Positions 24,048 to 33,871 are shown, counted from the first letter of the stretch. The stretch: DNA of 64,000 nucleotides from KBS-96 sp964247975 (GCA_964247975.1 CAXTWH010000001.1:138570-202569), one strand, 5' to 3'. The notes: generated by a model not told the origin, from the sequence alone. Made by a program: numbers and translations.

Positions 24048-26873
24048 ATGGGACAACTGAGCGTTGACCTGAGCGCGCAAGTTGCTGAACTGCACAAGTC
24101 ATTGAAAAAAGAAGACCGGAAGGGTGTCAGCTTTCCGCGTCATTTTACGAGCCGGTTGGAAAAAGGCAAAACGCCGTACGAGGATGTCGTCTGGGAGCTG
24201 CGCACCGCCACAATCGGCAATGATAAAGGCTCGGTGATTTTCGAGCAGCGCGACATTGAAACACCGGCGGATTGGTCGCAAACCGCGACGAACATTGTCG
24301 CCAGCAAATATTTTCACGGGCGTATGGGCTCGCCTGACCGCGAAGGCAGCGTTGCCCAACTGGTCCATCGTGTGGTTGACACGATTACCGACTGGGGTTT
24401 TGAAGGGAAGTACCTTAAGACCAAAGAAGACGCCGAAAATTTCCGGGCTGAATTGGCGCATCTGATGCTCAATCAGAAGGCTTGTTTCAACTCGCCTGTT
24501 TGGTTCAACGTCGGCGTAAAGGAATCGCGCGGCTATGGCTTTTATTTCGATGAAGCCGAGCAGGTCATCAAGAAACTGGTTCCCGGCGAAAATCATCCGC
24601 AATGCTCTGCCTGCTTCATCAACTCGGTTGACGATTCGCTGGAATCCATTCTCGACCTCGCCAAAACCGAAGGTATGCTTTTCAAATGGGGCTCCGGCAC
24701 CGGAACCAATCTGTCGAGCATTCGCGAAGAAGATGCTTACCTATGGGGCGGCGGTCGCGCTTCCGGTCCGCTCAGCTTCATGAAAGGCTTCGACGCATTC
24801 GCGGGCGTAATTAAAAGCGGCGGCAAAACCCGGCGCGCGGCCAAGATGGTCATTCTGAACGCGGAACACCCCGACATCGAAAAATTTGTCTGGTGCAAAG
24901 CGAAAGAAGAAAAAAAGGCCCATACCCTTATCGACGCGGGCTACGATGCTTCGCTTGATGGCGAAGCCTATAGCTCCGTCTTCTTCCAGAACGCAAATAA
25001 TTCCGTTCGCGCCACCGATGAATTTATGCAAGCTGTGGTGGACAATGCGGATTGGTGGACGCGCTCCGTTCACACCAATCAACCGGTGAAGCGGTTAAAA
25101 GCGCGCGACCTGCTGCGCGAGATTGCCGATGCCACCCATCAGTGCGGCGACCCTGGTATGCAGTTCGATACCATCATCAACCGTTGGCACACCTCGAAAA
25201 ATACGGCCCGCATCAACGCTTCAAACCCCTGCTCGGAATATATGTTCCTCGACGATTCAGCTTGCAATCTAGCTTCGCTGAACCTGATGAAGTTCATGAG
25301 TCCTGATGGAACGTTCGATGTTGTGGCGTTCCGCCATGCGGTTGATACGGTAATCCTGGCGCAGGAAATCCTGGTTGATAATGCCAGCTACCCCACTGAG
25401 AAAATCGCAAAAAATTCGCATGATTATCGTCCGCTTGGGCTGGGCTACGCGAACCTCGGTGCTTTGCTCATGTCGCTTGGCCTTCCTTACGACAGCAACG
25501 AAGGAAGAAATTTCGCCGCTGCCATTACTTCCATCATGTGCGGACAAGCATACCTGACAAGCGCCCGCATTGCGGAAGCTGTGGGTGCCTGCCCCGGCTA
25601 TGCAGAAAATGAAGAACCGTTTCTGGGCGTAATCCGCATGCACTGGAACGCCGTGAACGGAATGGACAGCCGCCTGGTTCCACCGGCGATGTTCCAGGCT
25701 GCGGAGCAGTGCTGGCGTACCGCTTACGAACTGGGCAAAAAAGTCGGCTACCGCAACGCCCAAACCACTGTTCTTGCTCCTACCGGCACCATCGGTTTTA
25801 TGATGGATTGCGACACCACCGGCATCGAACCCGATCTCGCGCTGGTGAAATACAAAAAACTGGTCGGCGGCGGCGTGATCAAAATCGTGAACAACACCGT
25901 GCCGCAGGCTTTGATTAAACTCGGCTACTCGCCGGAACAAGTGGAAGTGATTGTTTCGCACATCGATTCCACCGGCACAATCGAAGGCGCGCCGCAGCTT
26001 AAACCGGAACATCTTGCCGTTTTCGATTGCAGCTTCCGCCCGCAAAACGGCACGCGTTTTATTCAGCATATGGGCCACATTCGCATGATGGCTGCGGTGC
26101 AGCCGTTTATCTCCGGCGCTATCTCCAAAACCATTAACATGCCCGAAGAATCCACGGTGGAAGACATCATGGAAGCTTACACCGAAAGCTGGAAATTGGG
26201 CCTGAAAGCAGTGGCCATTTATCGCGACGGATCGAAGCGCGTGCAGCCGCTCAGTTCCGGCACCGGTAAGGGCGAAAAGAAGGGCGTTGTTGCCGCGGCC
26301 CCGCAAACAATCGTCACCGAGAAAATTGTTTATCGGCCTGTGCGGCGCAAATTGCCCGATGAACGCAATTCGGTCACGCATAAATTCTCCATTGCGGGGC
26401 ATGAAGGCTACATCACAGTCGGTCTTTACGAAGATGGAACTCCCGGCGAAGTCTTCATCGCAATGGCCAAGGAAGGCTCCACCATCTCCGGCCTGATGGA
26501 CACCTTAGCCACCTCTATCAGCTATGGCCTGCAGTACGGCGTGCCGCTTAAATTCTTCGTGGATAAATTCAGCCACGTGCGTTTTGAACCGAGCGGCTGG
26601 ACCAACAACCAGCAGGTGCCTTACGCTAAATCCATCATTGATTACATCTTCCGCTGGCTCGGCAACCGCTTTCTTGGTTTAGCGGAAATCAGCGAAGCCG
26701 GCGAAGTGTCAATTCTGAAGCCCACTGAACCGGAGCCGCAGCAGGCTCTTCCGTTTATGGCGGCGGATAACACGACCGATTCACCGGCCTGCTCCGTGTG
26801 CGGCAGCATCATGACCCGCAACGGATCCTGCTACAAGTGTCACAACTGCGGCAGCACATCCGGTTGCAGTTAA
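24048..26873 (+). CDS. nrdJ: Adenosylcobalamin-dependent (class II) ribonucleotide reductase
   Basis: 941 residues. It reduces ribonucleotides to deoxyribonucleotides with a cobalamin-derived radical. Motifs in order: ACFNSPVWFNVG, QCSACFINSVDDSLESIL (first redox Cys near residue 188), GTGTNLSSIREE, NPCSEYMFLDDSACNLASL near residue 391 (radical Cys in NPCSE and second redox Cys in ACNLAS), APTGTIGFMMDCDTTGIEPD, and FISGAISKTINMP. The C-terminal part has a TSCPD-like domain and a zinc ribbon, CSVCGSIMTRNGSCYKCHNC. No ATP-cone is visible at the N-terminus. Single gene between an NrdR-box promoter and a terminator. AAGAAAGG precedes the ATG. B12 dependence allows DNA synthesis with or without oxygen. 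Confidence 0.97.
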   Translation: MGQLSVDLSAQVAELHKSLKKEDRKGVSFPRHFTSRLEKGKTPYEDVVWELRTATIGNDKGSVIFEQRDIETPADWSQTATNIVASKYFHGRMGSPDREGSVAQLVHRVVDTITDWGFEGKYLKTKEDAENFRAELAHLMLNQKACFNSPVWFNVGVKESRGYGFYFDEAEQVIKKLVPGENHPQCSACFINSVDDSLESILDLAKTEGMLFKWGSGTGTNLSSIREEDAYLWGGGRASGPLSFMKGFDAFAGVIKSGGKTRRAAKMVILNAEHPDIEKFVWCKAKEEKKAHTLIDAGYDASLDGEAYSSVFFQNANNSVRATDEFMQAVVDNADWWTRSVHTNQPVKRLKARDLLREIADATHQCGDPGMQFDTIINRWHTSKNTARINASNPCSEYMFLDDSACNLASLNLMKFMSPDGTFDVVAFRHAVDTVILAQEILVDNASYPTEKIAKNSHDYRPLGLGYANLGALLMSLGLPYDSNEGRNFAAAITSIMCGQAYLTSARIAEAVGACPGYAENEEPFLGVIRMHWNAVNGMDSRLVPPAMFQAAEQCWRTAYELGKKVGYRNAQTTVLAPTGTIGFMMDCDTTGIEPDLALVKYKKLVGGGVIKIVNNTVPQALIKLGYSPEQVEVIVSHIDSTGTIEGAPQLKPEHLAVFDCSFRPQNGTRFIQHMGHIRMMAAVQPFISGAISKTINMPEESTVEDIMEAYTESWKLGLKAVAIYRDGSKRVQPLSSGTGKGEKKGVVAAAPQTIVTEKIVYRPVRRKLPDERNSVTHKFSIAGHEGYITVGLYEDGTPGEVFIAMAKEGSTISGLMDTLATSISYGLQYGVPLKFFVDKFSHVRFEPSGWTNNQQVPYAKSIIDYIFRWLGNRFLGLAEISEAGEVSILKPTEPEPQQALPFMAADNTTDSPACSVCGSIMTRNGSCYKCHNCGSTSGCS

Positions 26874-26892
26874 CAGTAACTGAGTGAATGAT

Positions 26893-26921
26893 AAAAGGCG
26901 GCCTCCGGGTCGCCTTTTTTA
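26893..26921 (+). terminator. Rho-independent terminator of nrdJ
   Basis: GGCGGCC (26897-26903) pairs with GGGTCGCC (26907-26914) using one G:T pair around a short TCC loop, followed by a run of six or more T. It begins about 20 bp after the nrdJ stop. Confidence 0.88.
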
Positions 26922-26963
26922 TTTACAGCCTGCTACGTTTATCTTTGGAATACATCTTTCACC

Positions 26964-28859
26964 ATGCGTAGCCTGCAAGAAATCAGGCATCGGCTCCGTC
27001 AGGAACTTGTGAACGTAAAGCTCCTGATTCATCCTCCGAAGTATTCGGGGCAGTTTGTCCGATCAACGGTCGCGATTCTTCCCGATCCATCTGCTGTGGC
27101 AGCGCGGCTTAAGGCGACTGCTTTTGCCGATGAGATAAAAGCTTTAGCTGATAACATCTTGCAACATCGGTTCCCAATTTTCGACTCAGTGCTGGAAACC
27201 GGAACTCAAATTGAATGGCGTCGCGATTACCGGAATCAATTAGCAACGGGTACTGCTTACTTTCGCCGCATTCCTTACCTGGATGCTAAACGAGTCGGTG
27301 ATCACAAATGGATTTGGGAGTTAAATCGCCATCAGCATCTGGTCGTGCTGGCGCAAGCCTTTCTTTTTTTTCGGGAACAACGCTACTTAAACGAGATTGA
27401 ACGCGAAGTTTCCGATTGGCACATTCAGAATCCGTTTCAGCGTTCCATTAATTGGGCCAGCGCTTTAGAAGTGGCGTTTCGCGCTATGTCCTGGCTTTGG
27501 GTGATTCACCTTGTCGGCTCTTCGCTTTCTCCTCACTTAACTCAAAGATTAGAGCATGGACTTTTCTTACACGGGCATCACCTGGAAAACAATCTTTCCT
27601 TCTACTTTTCTCCCAATACGCATCTTTTAGGAGAAGCTGTCGCGCTACATGCCATCGGAGTTTTGCTTCCGCATCTGCCCGCGTCTTCCCGTTGGATGGA
27701 AAAAGGATCATCCGTTGTGCGCAAACAAATGGAAACCCAGGTCCAGGAAGACGGTAGCCACTTTGAACAATCCACCTATTATCATGTTTACGCTTTGGAT
27801 ATGTTTCTGACTCATGCCGTTCTCAGCCAGCCTGAGGATTGGTATTGCGCCCGATTGAAGCGCATGGCTGATTTTCTGCAAGCATTACTGGCGCAAGATT
27901 GTTGCCTGCCTTTTTTTGGCGATGATGATGGTGGCAGATGGTTTCATCCGTATGGGAAGCGAAGCGCTTTCGGAAACGCCACGCTTGCCGCTTGCAATGC
28001 TTACTTCCACGAAAACAGTTGGACGTGCATTGAATCAGATTCCTGGTCGCAGGCCTGCTGGTGGATGGAAGATTCGATTAAAAAATGGCGCGGTTCGCCG
28101 GAAGTCGAAAATCAATCGCTGCATTTTCCCGATTCAGGATTGTTCGTGCTTCAAGCGGAGAACTGCAAGATCGTGGTCGATTTTGGACTTTTCGGTCGCG
28201 GTTCAGCCGGACATAGTCATGCCGATACCTTGAGCCTTACCATCTCCGCCCAAGGACGTGATTTTCTGGTTGATCCCGGCACGTTTACCTATGTGGGCAA
28301 TCCGTTAGAGCGCAACCATTTTCGCGGCACTGCCGCGCACAACACGATACGAATTGATTCATTGGATCAAGCTGATCCGGTAAATCCGTTTCGCTGGGCC
28401 AACCCTCCTTCCGTTCAAATTCTGCGCTGGGAATCCAATCATCAGGAGGACATTCTCGAAGCGGAATGCGCTTACCGGGGCTTCACTCATCGCCGCTTCA
28501 TTCAGTTTGTGAAGCCTTACGCCGTGCTGATTGTAGATTCTGTGTTTGGGCCTCCCGGCGATCACTCCGTAGAACAGTTCTGGCATTTGGGATCGGAAGA
28601 AGCCGCGAATTGTTTTCGTTTCTCAGCCGTTCCTGAGCATCTTTCCGGGTGGCGTTCGCAATGCTACGGGCAGCGTGAACCGTCCCCAGTTTTCCGTGTG
28701 GCTCAACAAGGCTCGCTGCCCTTATTCATACCGGCAGCTATTCAACTCGGCGGCGATACGGAAATCACCATCAGCATCAACCAGGATTCAATTACTTTCA
28801 CCATCGAAAAATCGGAAAACCAGAAGATTATCGTGAATTACCTTACTACCCTGCGATAA
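26964..28859 (+). CDS. Heparinase II/III family protein (alginate/uronate polysaccharide lyase-like)
   Basis: 631 residues. The N-terminal two thirds are an (alpha/alpha) toroid: WELNRHQHLVVLAQAFLFFRE, INWASALEVAFRAMSWLWVIH, NTHLLGEAVALHAIGVLLP and GSHFEQSTYYHVYALDMFL, where N, H and Y are the catalytic-type residues of the heparinase II/III fold. The C-terminal part starts at DFGLFGRGSAGHSHADTLSLTI, the conserved His-rich beta domain. No signal peptide is seen, so it may be cytoplasmic or modify intermediates. Such genes sit in exopolysaccharide clusters next to asparagine-synthase-like genes, exactly as here (35 bp to the next gene). Lyase activity on a uronate polymer is inferred. Confidence 0.88.
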   Translation: MRSLQEIRHRLRQELVNVKLLIHPPKYSGQFVRSTVAILPDPSAVAARLKATAFADEIKALADNILQHRFPIFDSVLETGTQIEWRRDYRNQLATGTAYFRRIPYLDAKRVGDHKWIWELNRHQHLVVLAQAFLFFREQRYLNEIEREVSDWHIQNPFQRSINWASALEVAFRAMSWLWVIHLVGSSLSPHLTQRLEHGLFLHGHHLENNLSFYFSPNTHLLGEAVALHAIGVLLPHLPASSRWMEKGSSVVRKQMETQVQEDGSHFEQSTYYHVYALDMFLTHAVLSQPEDWYCARLKRMADFLQALLAQDCCLPFFGDDDGGRWFHPYGKRSAFGNATLAACNAYFHENSWTCIESDSWSQACWWMEDSIKKWRGSPEVENQSLHFPDSGLFVLQAENCKIVVDFGLFGRGSAGHSHADTLSLTISAQGRDFLVDPGTFTYVGNPLERNHFRGTAAHNTIRIDSLDQADPVNPFRWANPPSVQILRWESNHQEDILEAECAYRGFTHRRFIQFVKPYAVLIVDSVFGPPGDHSVEQFWHLGSEEAANCFRFSAVPEHLSGWRSQCYGQREPSPVFRVAQQGSLPLFIPAAIQLGGDTEITISINQDSITFTIEKSENQKIIVNYLTTLR

Positions 28860-28894
28860 TCAAAACAAATGCAGTTCCGTCCTGCGAACCGGAT

Positions 28895-30754
28895 ATGTGC
28901 GGCATAGCCGGATTCGTTCTGCGCGAGGGAATCGCCGACATTTCCTCCGTGCAGCTCATGTGCGACCAGATCCGGCATCGCGGTCCTGACGACTCAGGTT
29001 ATTACGTCAATGGCGGTTGTGCTTTAGGCATGCGCCGGTTGAGCATCATCGACCTTCATACCGGCCATCAACCCATCTCAAACGAAGACGGCACCGTATG
29101 GGTCGTGTTCAATGGAGAAATTTATAATTACCGTGAATTACGGGAATTTTTAATTGGCCGCGGCCATCGTTTTTCCACGCAAAGCGATACGGAAGTGCTG
29201 GTTCACCTTTACGAGCAGGAAGGAACCGAAGGAATCTCCCGGCTGCGCGGCATGTTTGCTTATGCAATCTGGGACCAGAAGCAACGACGATTGCTGCTAG
29301 TGCGCGATCGTTTTGGCAAGAAGCCGCTTTATTATGCTTCCCTGAAAAACGGTTTCTGGTTCGGCAGCGAGTTAAAATGCTTGAAAGCGGCTGACGTGCC
29401 TCTTGAAGTAGATCGCGACGCGCTGCGCCTTTACTTTCAACTGAATTATATTCCCGATCCGGCCAGCGCCTACACAACCATTCGCAAAGTTCCTGCCGGA
29501 TCATGGCTTACCTTCTCGCCAGGAGAAATCAATCAAGGAAAGTATTGGCAATTCCCTGTTCCTGTTGAACAGCCTGACCCCAAGTTTATGGAAGCCGCCG
29601 CTGCCGAAGCAGTACGCGAAGTGTTCGATGAATCCGTTCGCCTGCGCATGATTTCCGATGTTCCGTTGGGGGCGTTTCTCAGCGGCGGCATCGATTCCAG
29701 CTCCGTGGTGGCGTCAATGGCGCTCCAATCCGACGCTCCTGTTAAGACTTTCAGTATCGGCTTTGACGAATCCGAATTCAATGAACTGCCTGCTGCCAGA
29801 CTAGTCGCGAAAAAATTCAAAACCGATCACCGGGAATTGATTGTCCGCCCGGATGCCGTGGATTTAGTGTCGCGGCTCGTTCACTTCTTTGATGAGCCGT
29901 TCGGCGATTCCTCCGCGATTCCCACGTTTCTGGTTTCGCAGCTTGCCGCGCAGCACGTGAAAGTAGCCTTGACCGGCGACGGCGGAGACGAACTGTTTTC
30001 CGGCTACAACAGCGCCTATTTAGTTGACCAGGCCCGGCGCTACGATCTGATTCCCGCGCCCGTCAAAAGCCTGCTCCGCTTCACAGCGGACCATCTTCCC
30101 TACTCTGCTTACGGCAAGAATTTTCTTTGCATGATGAGTCGCCAACAAGCGCTGGAGCGATACTTCGATCTGAATTATTCTTCGTTTTACATGCGTCATG
30201 CGCTATTGAAGCCTGACTGGTCTCTGCCTGCGGATAACGCTTATCTTTGGAGTGTTTTTTCTGATTCGCTTGGCCCGGCGCAAGCAGATATTCTGACGCG
30301 CATCACTTGTTTTGAGGCCACTACGCAGCTTACAAGCGACATGCTGGTAAAAGTGGATCGCATGTCAATGGCAAACTCCCTGGAAGTCCGTTGTCCGCTG
30401 CTTGATCATAAGCTTGCTGAACTGGCAATGAAGATTCCACAACAATGGAAACGAACCGGCAGACAGGGAAAACAGATTCTGCTGAAAGCAGTCGGCGATC
30501 GCTTACCGCCGGAACTGTTGAAGTTTCCCAAGAAGGGTTTCGGCGTTCCGCTCGCTCATTGGTTTCGCGGCTCGCTGCGATCTTTTCTTTGGGACCATCT
30601 CACCAGCCGGAGTTTTCTGGAGCGCGGCATTGTTTCGGAAAGTTTCTTGCGACATCTTTTGAAAGAACATGACGAGGGGCGACGTGACCATTACCATTTT
30701 CTTTGGATGCTGCTGGTACTGAATCTTTGGTTTCAGGAAGGAGCGTGCCGGTAG
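28895..30754 (+). CDS. asnB: Glutamine-hydrolysing asparagine synthase-like amidotransferase
   Basis: 619 residues, two domains. The N-terminal class II glutaminase begins MCGIAGFV, with nucleophile Cys2 exposed after Met removal, and carries RHRGPDDSG, RRLSIIDL and FNGEIYNY. The C-terminal synthetase has the ATP pyrophosphatase loop LSGGIDSSSV near residue 262 and LTGDGGDELFSGY. In amino-acid metabolism it would convert aspartate to asparagine. In polysaccharide clusters such paralogues (exosortase- or capsule-linked) probably amidate a sugar acid instead. Position between a uronate lyase-like gene and a glycosyltransferase favours the second role, which is inference. Full length. Confidence 0.9.
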   Translation: MCGIAGFVLREGIADISSVQLMCDQIRHRGPDDSGYYVNGGCALGMRRLSIIDLHTGHQPISNEDGTVWVVFNGEIYNYRELREFLIGRGHRFSTQSDTEVLVHLYEQEGTEGISRLRGMFAYAIWDQKQRRLLLVRDRFGKKPLYYASLKNGFWFGSELKCLKAADVPLEVDRDALRLYFQLNYIPDPASAYTTIRKVPAGSWLTFSPGEINQGKYWQFPVPVEQPDPKFMEAAAAEAVREVFDESVRLRMISDVPLGAFLSGGIDSSSVVASMALQSDAPVKTFSIGFDESEFNELPAARLVAKKFKTDHRELIVRPDAVDLVSRLVHFFDEPFGDSSAIPTFLVSQLAAQHVKVALTGDGGDELFSGYNSAYLVDQARRYDLIPAPVKSLLRFTADHLPYSAYGKNFLCMMSRQQALERYFDLNYSSFYMRHALLKPDWSLPADNAYLWSVFSDSLGPAQADILTRITCFEATTQLTSDMLVKVDRMSMANSLEVRCPLLDHKLAELAMKIPQQWKRTGRQGKQILLKAVGDRLPPELLKFPKKGFGVPLAHWFRGSLRSFLWDHLTSRSFLERGIVSESFLRHLLKEHDEGRRDHYHFLWMLLVLNLWFQEGACR

Positions 30755-30778
30755 CGGTCGCGTCATAGGGGACCAGTT

Positions 30779-31756
30779 ATGCAGCCAGCAGTCAGCATCA
30801 TCATGCCGGCGTACAACGTGACGCCTTATATTGCTACCGCGATCCAATCCGTGTTCGCGCAGAGTGTTTCCCGCTACGAACTGATTGTGGTGAACGACGG
30901 CTGCCCCGATACAGAAGGTTTGGAACGCGTTCTTGCTCCTTTTCGCCATCGCATTCAATACATCCGCCAGGAAAATGCCGGAGTGGGAGCTGCGCGCCGC
31001 ACCGCAGTTCTGGCAGCCAGCGCGCCTTTAATTGCCCAGCTTGATCCAGACGATTGGTGGTCGCTCGATTACCTGCAAGTACAGTTAAAGCTGCTCGAAA
31101 GCAATCCGGATGTGGATCTCATTTATCCTAACGGCTCTTATTTTGGCGATCCGCCGCTGGAAGGAAAACTGCTGATGGATTACGCTCCTTCTTCCGGCGA
31201 GGTCACATTAACTCGTTTGCTGAATGGGCAAGTTAACATCATCTACTCCGCTTTAATCCGCAAAGAAGCCATTCTGAAAGCAGGCAACTTTGATCCTGAG
31301 CTTCGCACTTCAGAAGATTTTGACCTTTGGATTAGAATGCTGCATTCCGGCAACAGGATCGCCTACCATCAGGCTCCCTTGCTGCATTATCGGCTGCGGA
31401 AGAATAGTCTCACTTCAGTTCGGCTCAACCTGCATCATTGGATTCTTCGGGTTCTCGACAAAACACAGCAAACACTCGCATTGACCGAAGAAGAAAAAGA
31501 AGCACTCAATCAGCGCAGAACTTCAGTTCAAATGGAGATGGAATTAGCACAAGGAAAAGAAGCGGTAAAAAGAAGGGATTGGGCCGCTGCTCGCTGGCAT
31601 CTCGGCTTTTACCAGAAGTATCGTCCGAATCGAAAGCTTTCGCTGGTTTTGTTGTTACTGAAATCCTGTCCTTTTCTGCTGGGCGCTGGCCTCAACATGA
31701 GGGATCATCTTCTGCAAACCGGCATGATCAAGGCAAAGCGGCCTCAATCGGCCTAA
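30779..31756 (+). CDS. Glycosyltransferase family 2
   Basis: 325 residues. GT-A fold signs: VSIIMPAYNVTPYIATAIQSV at the start, ELIVVNDGCPDTEGL (nucleotide-binding Asp), GVGAARRTAVLAASAPLIAQLDPDDWWSLDYL (DxD-type metal site) and RTSEDFDLWIRML (ED acceptor-base motif). The C-terminal tail ends in a helical stretch without a clear membrane anchor. It would add a sugar from a nucleotide-sugar to a growing polysaccharide on the cytoplasmic face. It lies 24 bp after the amidotransferase gene and 15 bp before the ABC permease gene, so it belongs to the same transcript. Donor and acceptor are unknown. Confidence 0.9.
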   Translation: MQPAVSIIMPAYNVTPYIATAIQSVFAQSVSRYELIVVNDGCPDTEGLERVLAPFRHRIQYIRQENAGVGAARRTAVLAASAPLIAQLDPDDWWSLDYLQVQLKLLESNPDVDLIYPNGSYFGDPPLEGKLLMDYAPSSGEVTLTRLLNGQVNIIYSALIRKEAILKAGNFDPELRTSEDFDLWIRMLHSGNRIAYHQAPLLHYRLRKNSLTSVRLNLHHWILRVLDKTQQTLALTEEEKEALNQRRTSVQMEMELAQGKEAVKRRDWAAARWHLGFYQKYRPNRKLSLVLLLLKSCPFLLGAGLNMRDHLLQTGMIKAKRPQSA

Positions 31757-31771
31757 TTAGTTACGGAGAAT

Positions 31772-32656
31772 ATGGAGCAGCCGTTTCCCTTATCGCATGT
31801 TGCCGATCTGAACGCGGAGGAAAAACCGCGCTGGACCAAGATTATTCGTCCTGCCTCATTCTCGCCGGGAATGATATTTTCCGGGTTTCGCGATCTGTTT
31901 CATTACCGTGATCTCTTATACACCCTGACTCTTCATCGCGTAAAAGTTCGCTACAAGCAAAGTTTACTCGGCATTGCCTGGGCGGTTCTTCAGCCATTGC
32001 TGCTGATGGCGGTTTACACTATCATCTTTTCCGTAGTGACAAAGATGCCGCATGAGGGCGCGCCTTACGCTATTTTCGTGTATGCCGCGCTGCTGCCCTG
32101 GACGTTTTTCTCCGCATCCATCACCACTGCCGCTACCAGTCTTGTGGCGCATAACAATCTGATCACCAAGGTTTATTTTCCGCGCGAAATTCTGCCGCTT
32201 ACTTACGTATTTGCTGCTTTGTTCGATTTTGTGATTGCTTCAGTGATCCTGGCCGTTCTGCTGTTTATTTATCGGATTCCCGTTGGTCTCAGCATTGTGC
32301 TGGTCGCTCCTATTATGCTGGTAGCCTTTCTATTTTCAACAGCAATGTCGTTGTTTCTTTCCGCGTTTCAAGTGCGGTTTCGCGATATTGGGATTGCGAT
32401 GGCGCTCATCATGCAGTTGTGGATGTACGCGACGCCGGTTGTTTATCCTTTGTCTGTTGTTCCGAAACGCTTTGTGTTCTGGTATTGCCTGAACCCGATG
32501 GCCGGCGTAGTGGAAAATTTCCGCCAGGTCGTGCTTCAACACGGAACTCTGAATAACAGCATTCTGCTGCCGGGCGCGGTTGTTTCCCTGCTTTTACTCC
32601 CTGCGGCTTATCTTTATTTCAAAACGGCGGAAGCTACGATGGCGGACGTAATCTGA
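31772..32656 (+). CDS. Polysaccharide ABC exporter, permease (Wzm-like)
   Basis: 294 residues with about six membrane segments. The cytoplasmic start FRDLFHYRDLLYTLTLHRVKVRYKQSLLG is the signature of ABC-2 permeases of the Wzm/KpsM type, followed by AWAVLQPLLLMAVYTIIFS and WTFFSASITTAATSLVAHNNLITKVYFPREILPL. Four bases separate its stop from the ATPase gene. Together they export lipid-linked O-antigen or capsular polysaccharide across the inner membrane. The substrate is probably the glycan made by the preceding enzymes. Confidence 0.93.
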   Translation: MEQPFPLSHVADLNAEEKPRWTKIIRPASFSPGMIFSGFRDLFHYRDLLYTLTLHRVKVRYKQSLLGIAWAVLQPLLLMAVYTIIFSVVTKMPHEGAPYAIFVYAALLPWTFFSASITTAATSLVAHNNLITKVYFPREILPLTYVFAALFDFVIASVILAVLLFIYRIPVGLSIVLVAPIMLVAFLFSTAMSLFLSAFQVRFRDIGIAMALIMQLWMYATPVVYPLSVVPKRFVFWYCLNPMAGVVENFRQVVLQHGTLNNSILLPGAVVSLLLLPAAYLYFKTAEATMADVI

Positions 32657-32659
32657 TCT

Positions 32660-33823
32660 ATGTTCGATCTCGAGTTCCAAAGCGTTTCAAAACGCTATCG
32701 AGTGAATAGCGAATACAACAAGGTAGGCATCCTGAACCGGGTTGCCAAGCTTTGGCGGCCTAGCGGCGAGTTCTGGGCGTTGCGCGATGTCAGCTTTGGC
32801 GTTGCTCCCGGCGAGGCTCTTGGCATCATCGGGCACAACGGCGCAGGCAAAAGCACAGCATTAAAACTTCTCTCAAACATCACGACTCCGACCAAGGGTG
32901 AGATTCGCATTCGCGGACGGATTGCCGGTTTGCTGGAAGTCGGCTCAGGCTTTCATCCTGAACTGACGGGCCGGGAAAATGTTTTTCTCAGCGGATCGAT
33001 TTTAGGAATGCGCCGCGCGGAGATTGCTTCCAAGCTAGACAGCATTCTTGAGTTTGCCGGAGTGCGCGAGTTTGCCGATGTTCCGGTGAAACGCTATTCC
33101 TCCGGCATGTATGTTCGTCTGGGTTTTGCGATTGCCGCGCATTTAGACGCCGATATTCTTCTGCTCGACGAAGTGCTGGCCGTAGGAGACGCAAAATTTC
33201 AAGAACGCTGCCAAAAGCGCATTCACGAATTAAAAGCCTACGGCAGGACCATTGTTTTTATTTCACACGACTTGGCTTCGGTGCGGCAGCTTTGCGACCG
33301 TGCCTTACTGCTTAATCACGGTCAACTGATTGCGGAAGGCTCCCCGGCAGAGGTTATTTCGCATTATGCCAAGCTCGGCTCCGAAAGGCCGAAAGAACAA
33401 CGCGACCACGGCTCCGCTTCCAAAAGAGCGGCTGAAGTAACGTCATTCTATTTTTTGGATGAAACTGGCAAGCCAATTACCCAACTTCAAACCGGCTGTC
33501 CAGTTCGCGCAGTTTTGGGTTATCAGGTGAACCAACCTGTTTCGAAAGCCGCGATCAACCTGCTTTTTTATTGGTCCGGCGATTGGAGCGTAGCCAGCCA
33601 TTTTTCAACCGGCGAAACGCTGCGGCTCAACCAGGGCGCAGGCATTATTGAATTCACCTGCAATGAACTCACGCTTGGCCCAGGCGCTTACGCGGCCAGT
33701 TGCAGCATTGAAGATGAAGGAAAAGAAATTGATTTTGTGAGCAAGACTTATTTTTCAGTGCTGCCCGGCAAACCGCTGAAAGGCCGCTACCACTCGCCAC
33801 ATCAATGGAAACAGCTTCGATAG
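32660..33823 (+). CDS. Polysaccharide ABC exporter, ATPase with C-terminal carbohydrate-binding domain (Wzt-like)
   Basis: 387 residues. Walker A GHNGAGKST at about 58-66, signature YSSGMYVRLGFA, Walker B ADILLLDEVLAVGD and the H-loop VFISHDLASV are all intact. Residues after about 250 form an extra domain (VTSFYFLDETGKPITQL, GAGIIEFTCNELTLGPGAYAASCSI) like the Wzt C-terminal domain, which binds a capped end of the finished O-antigen before export. This implies that the polymer here gets a terminal modification. It is the last gene of the polysaccharide cluster, followed by an inverted-repeat terminator. Confidence 0.93.
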   Translation: MFDLEFQSVSKRYRVNSEYNKVGILNRVAKLWRPSGEFWALRDVSFGVAPGEALGIIGHNGAGKSTALKLLSNITTPTKGEIRIRGRIAGLLEVGSGFHPELTGRENVFLSGSILGMRRAEIASKLDSILEFAGVREFADVPVKRYSSGMYVRLGFAIAAHLDADILLLDEVLAVGDAKFQERCQKRIHELKAYGRTIVFISHDLASVRQLCDRALLLNHGQLIAEGSPAEVISHYAKLGSERPKEQRDHGSASKRAAEVTSFYFLDETGKPITQLQTGCPVRAVLGYQVNQPVSKAAINLLFYWSGDWSVASHFSTGETLRLNQGAGIIEFTCNELTLGPGAYAASCSIEDEGKEIDFVSKTYFSVLPGKPLKGRYHSPHQWKQLR

Positions 33824-33828
33824 ACAGA

Positions 33829-33860
33829 AAAGGAGTTGAACAAACGAGCCCAACTCCTTT
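33829..33860. terminator. Bidirectional hairpin between exporter and secreted-protein gene
   Basis: AAAGGAGTTG (33829-33838) and CAACTCCTTT (33851-33860) are perfect 10-bp arms around a 12-base loop, located between two convergent genes. The A-rich side and TTT side give short U runs on both strands. It probably ends both transcripts. Confidence 0.65.
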
Positions 33861-33871
33861 CCTATGCTGTT

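Noticed and set aside
25269..26402. 377-residue minus-strand frame inside nrdJ
   Set aside because: Long only because of codon bias on the opposite strand; the plus-strand frame is an unmistakable ribonucleotide reductase.
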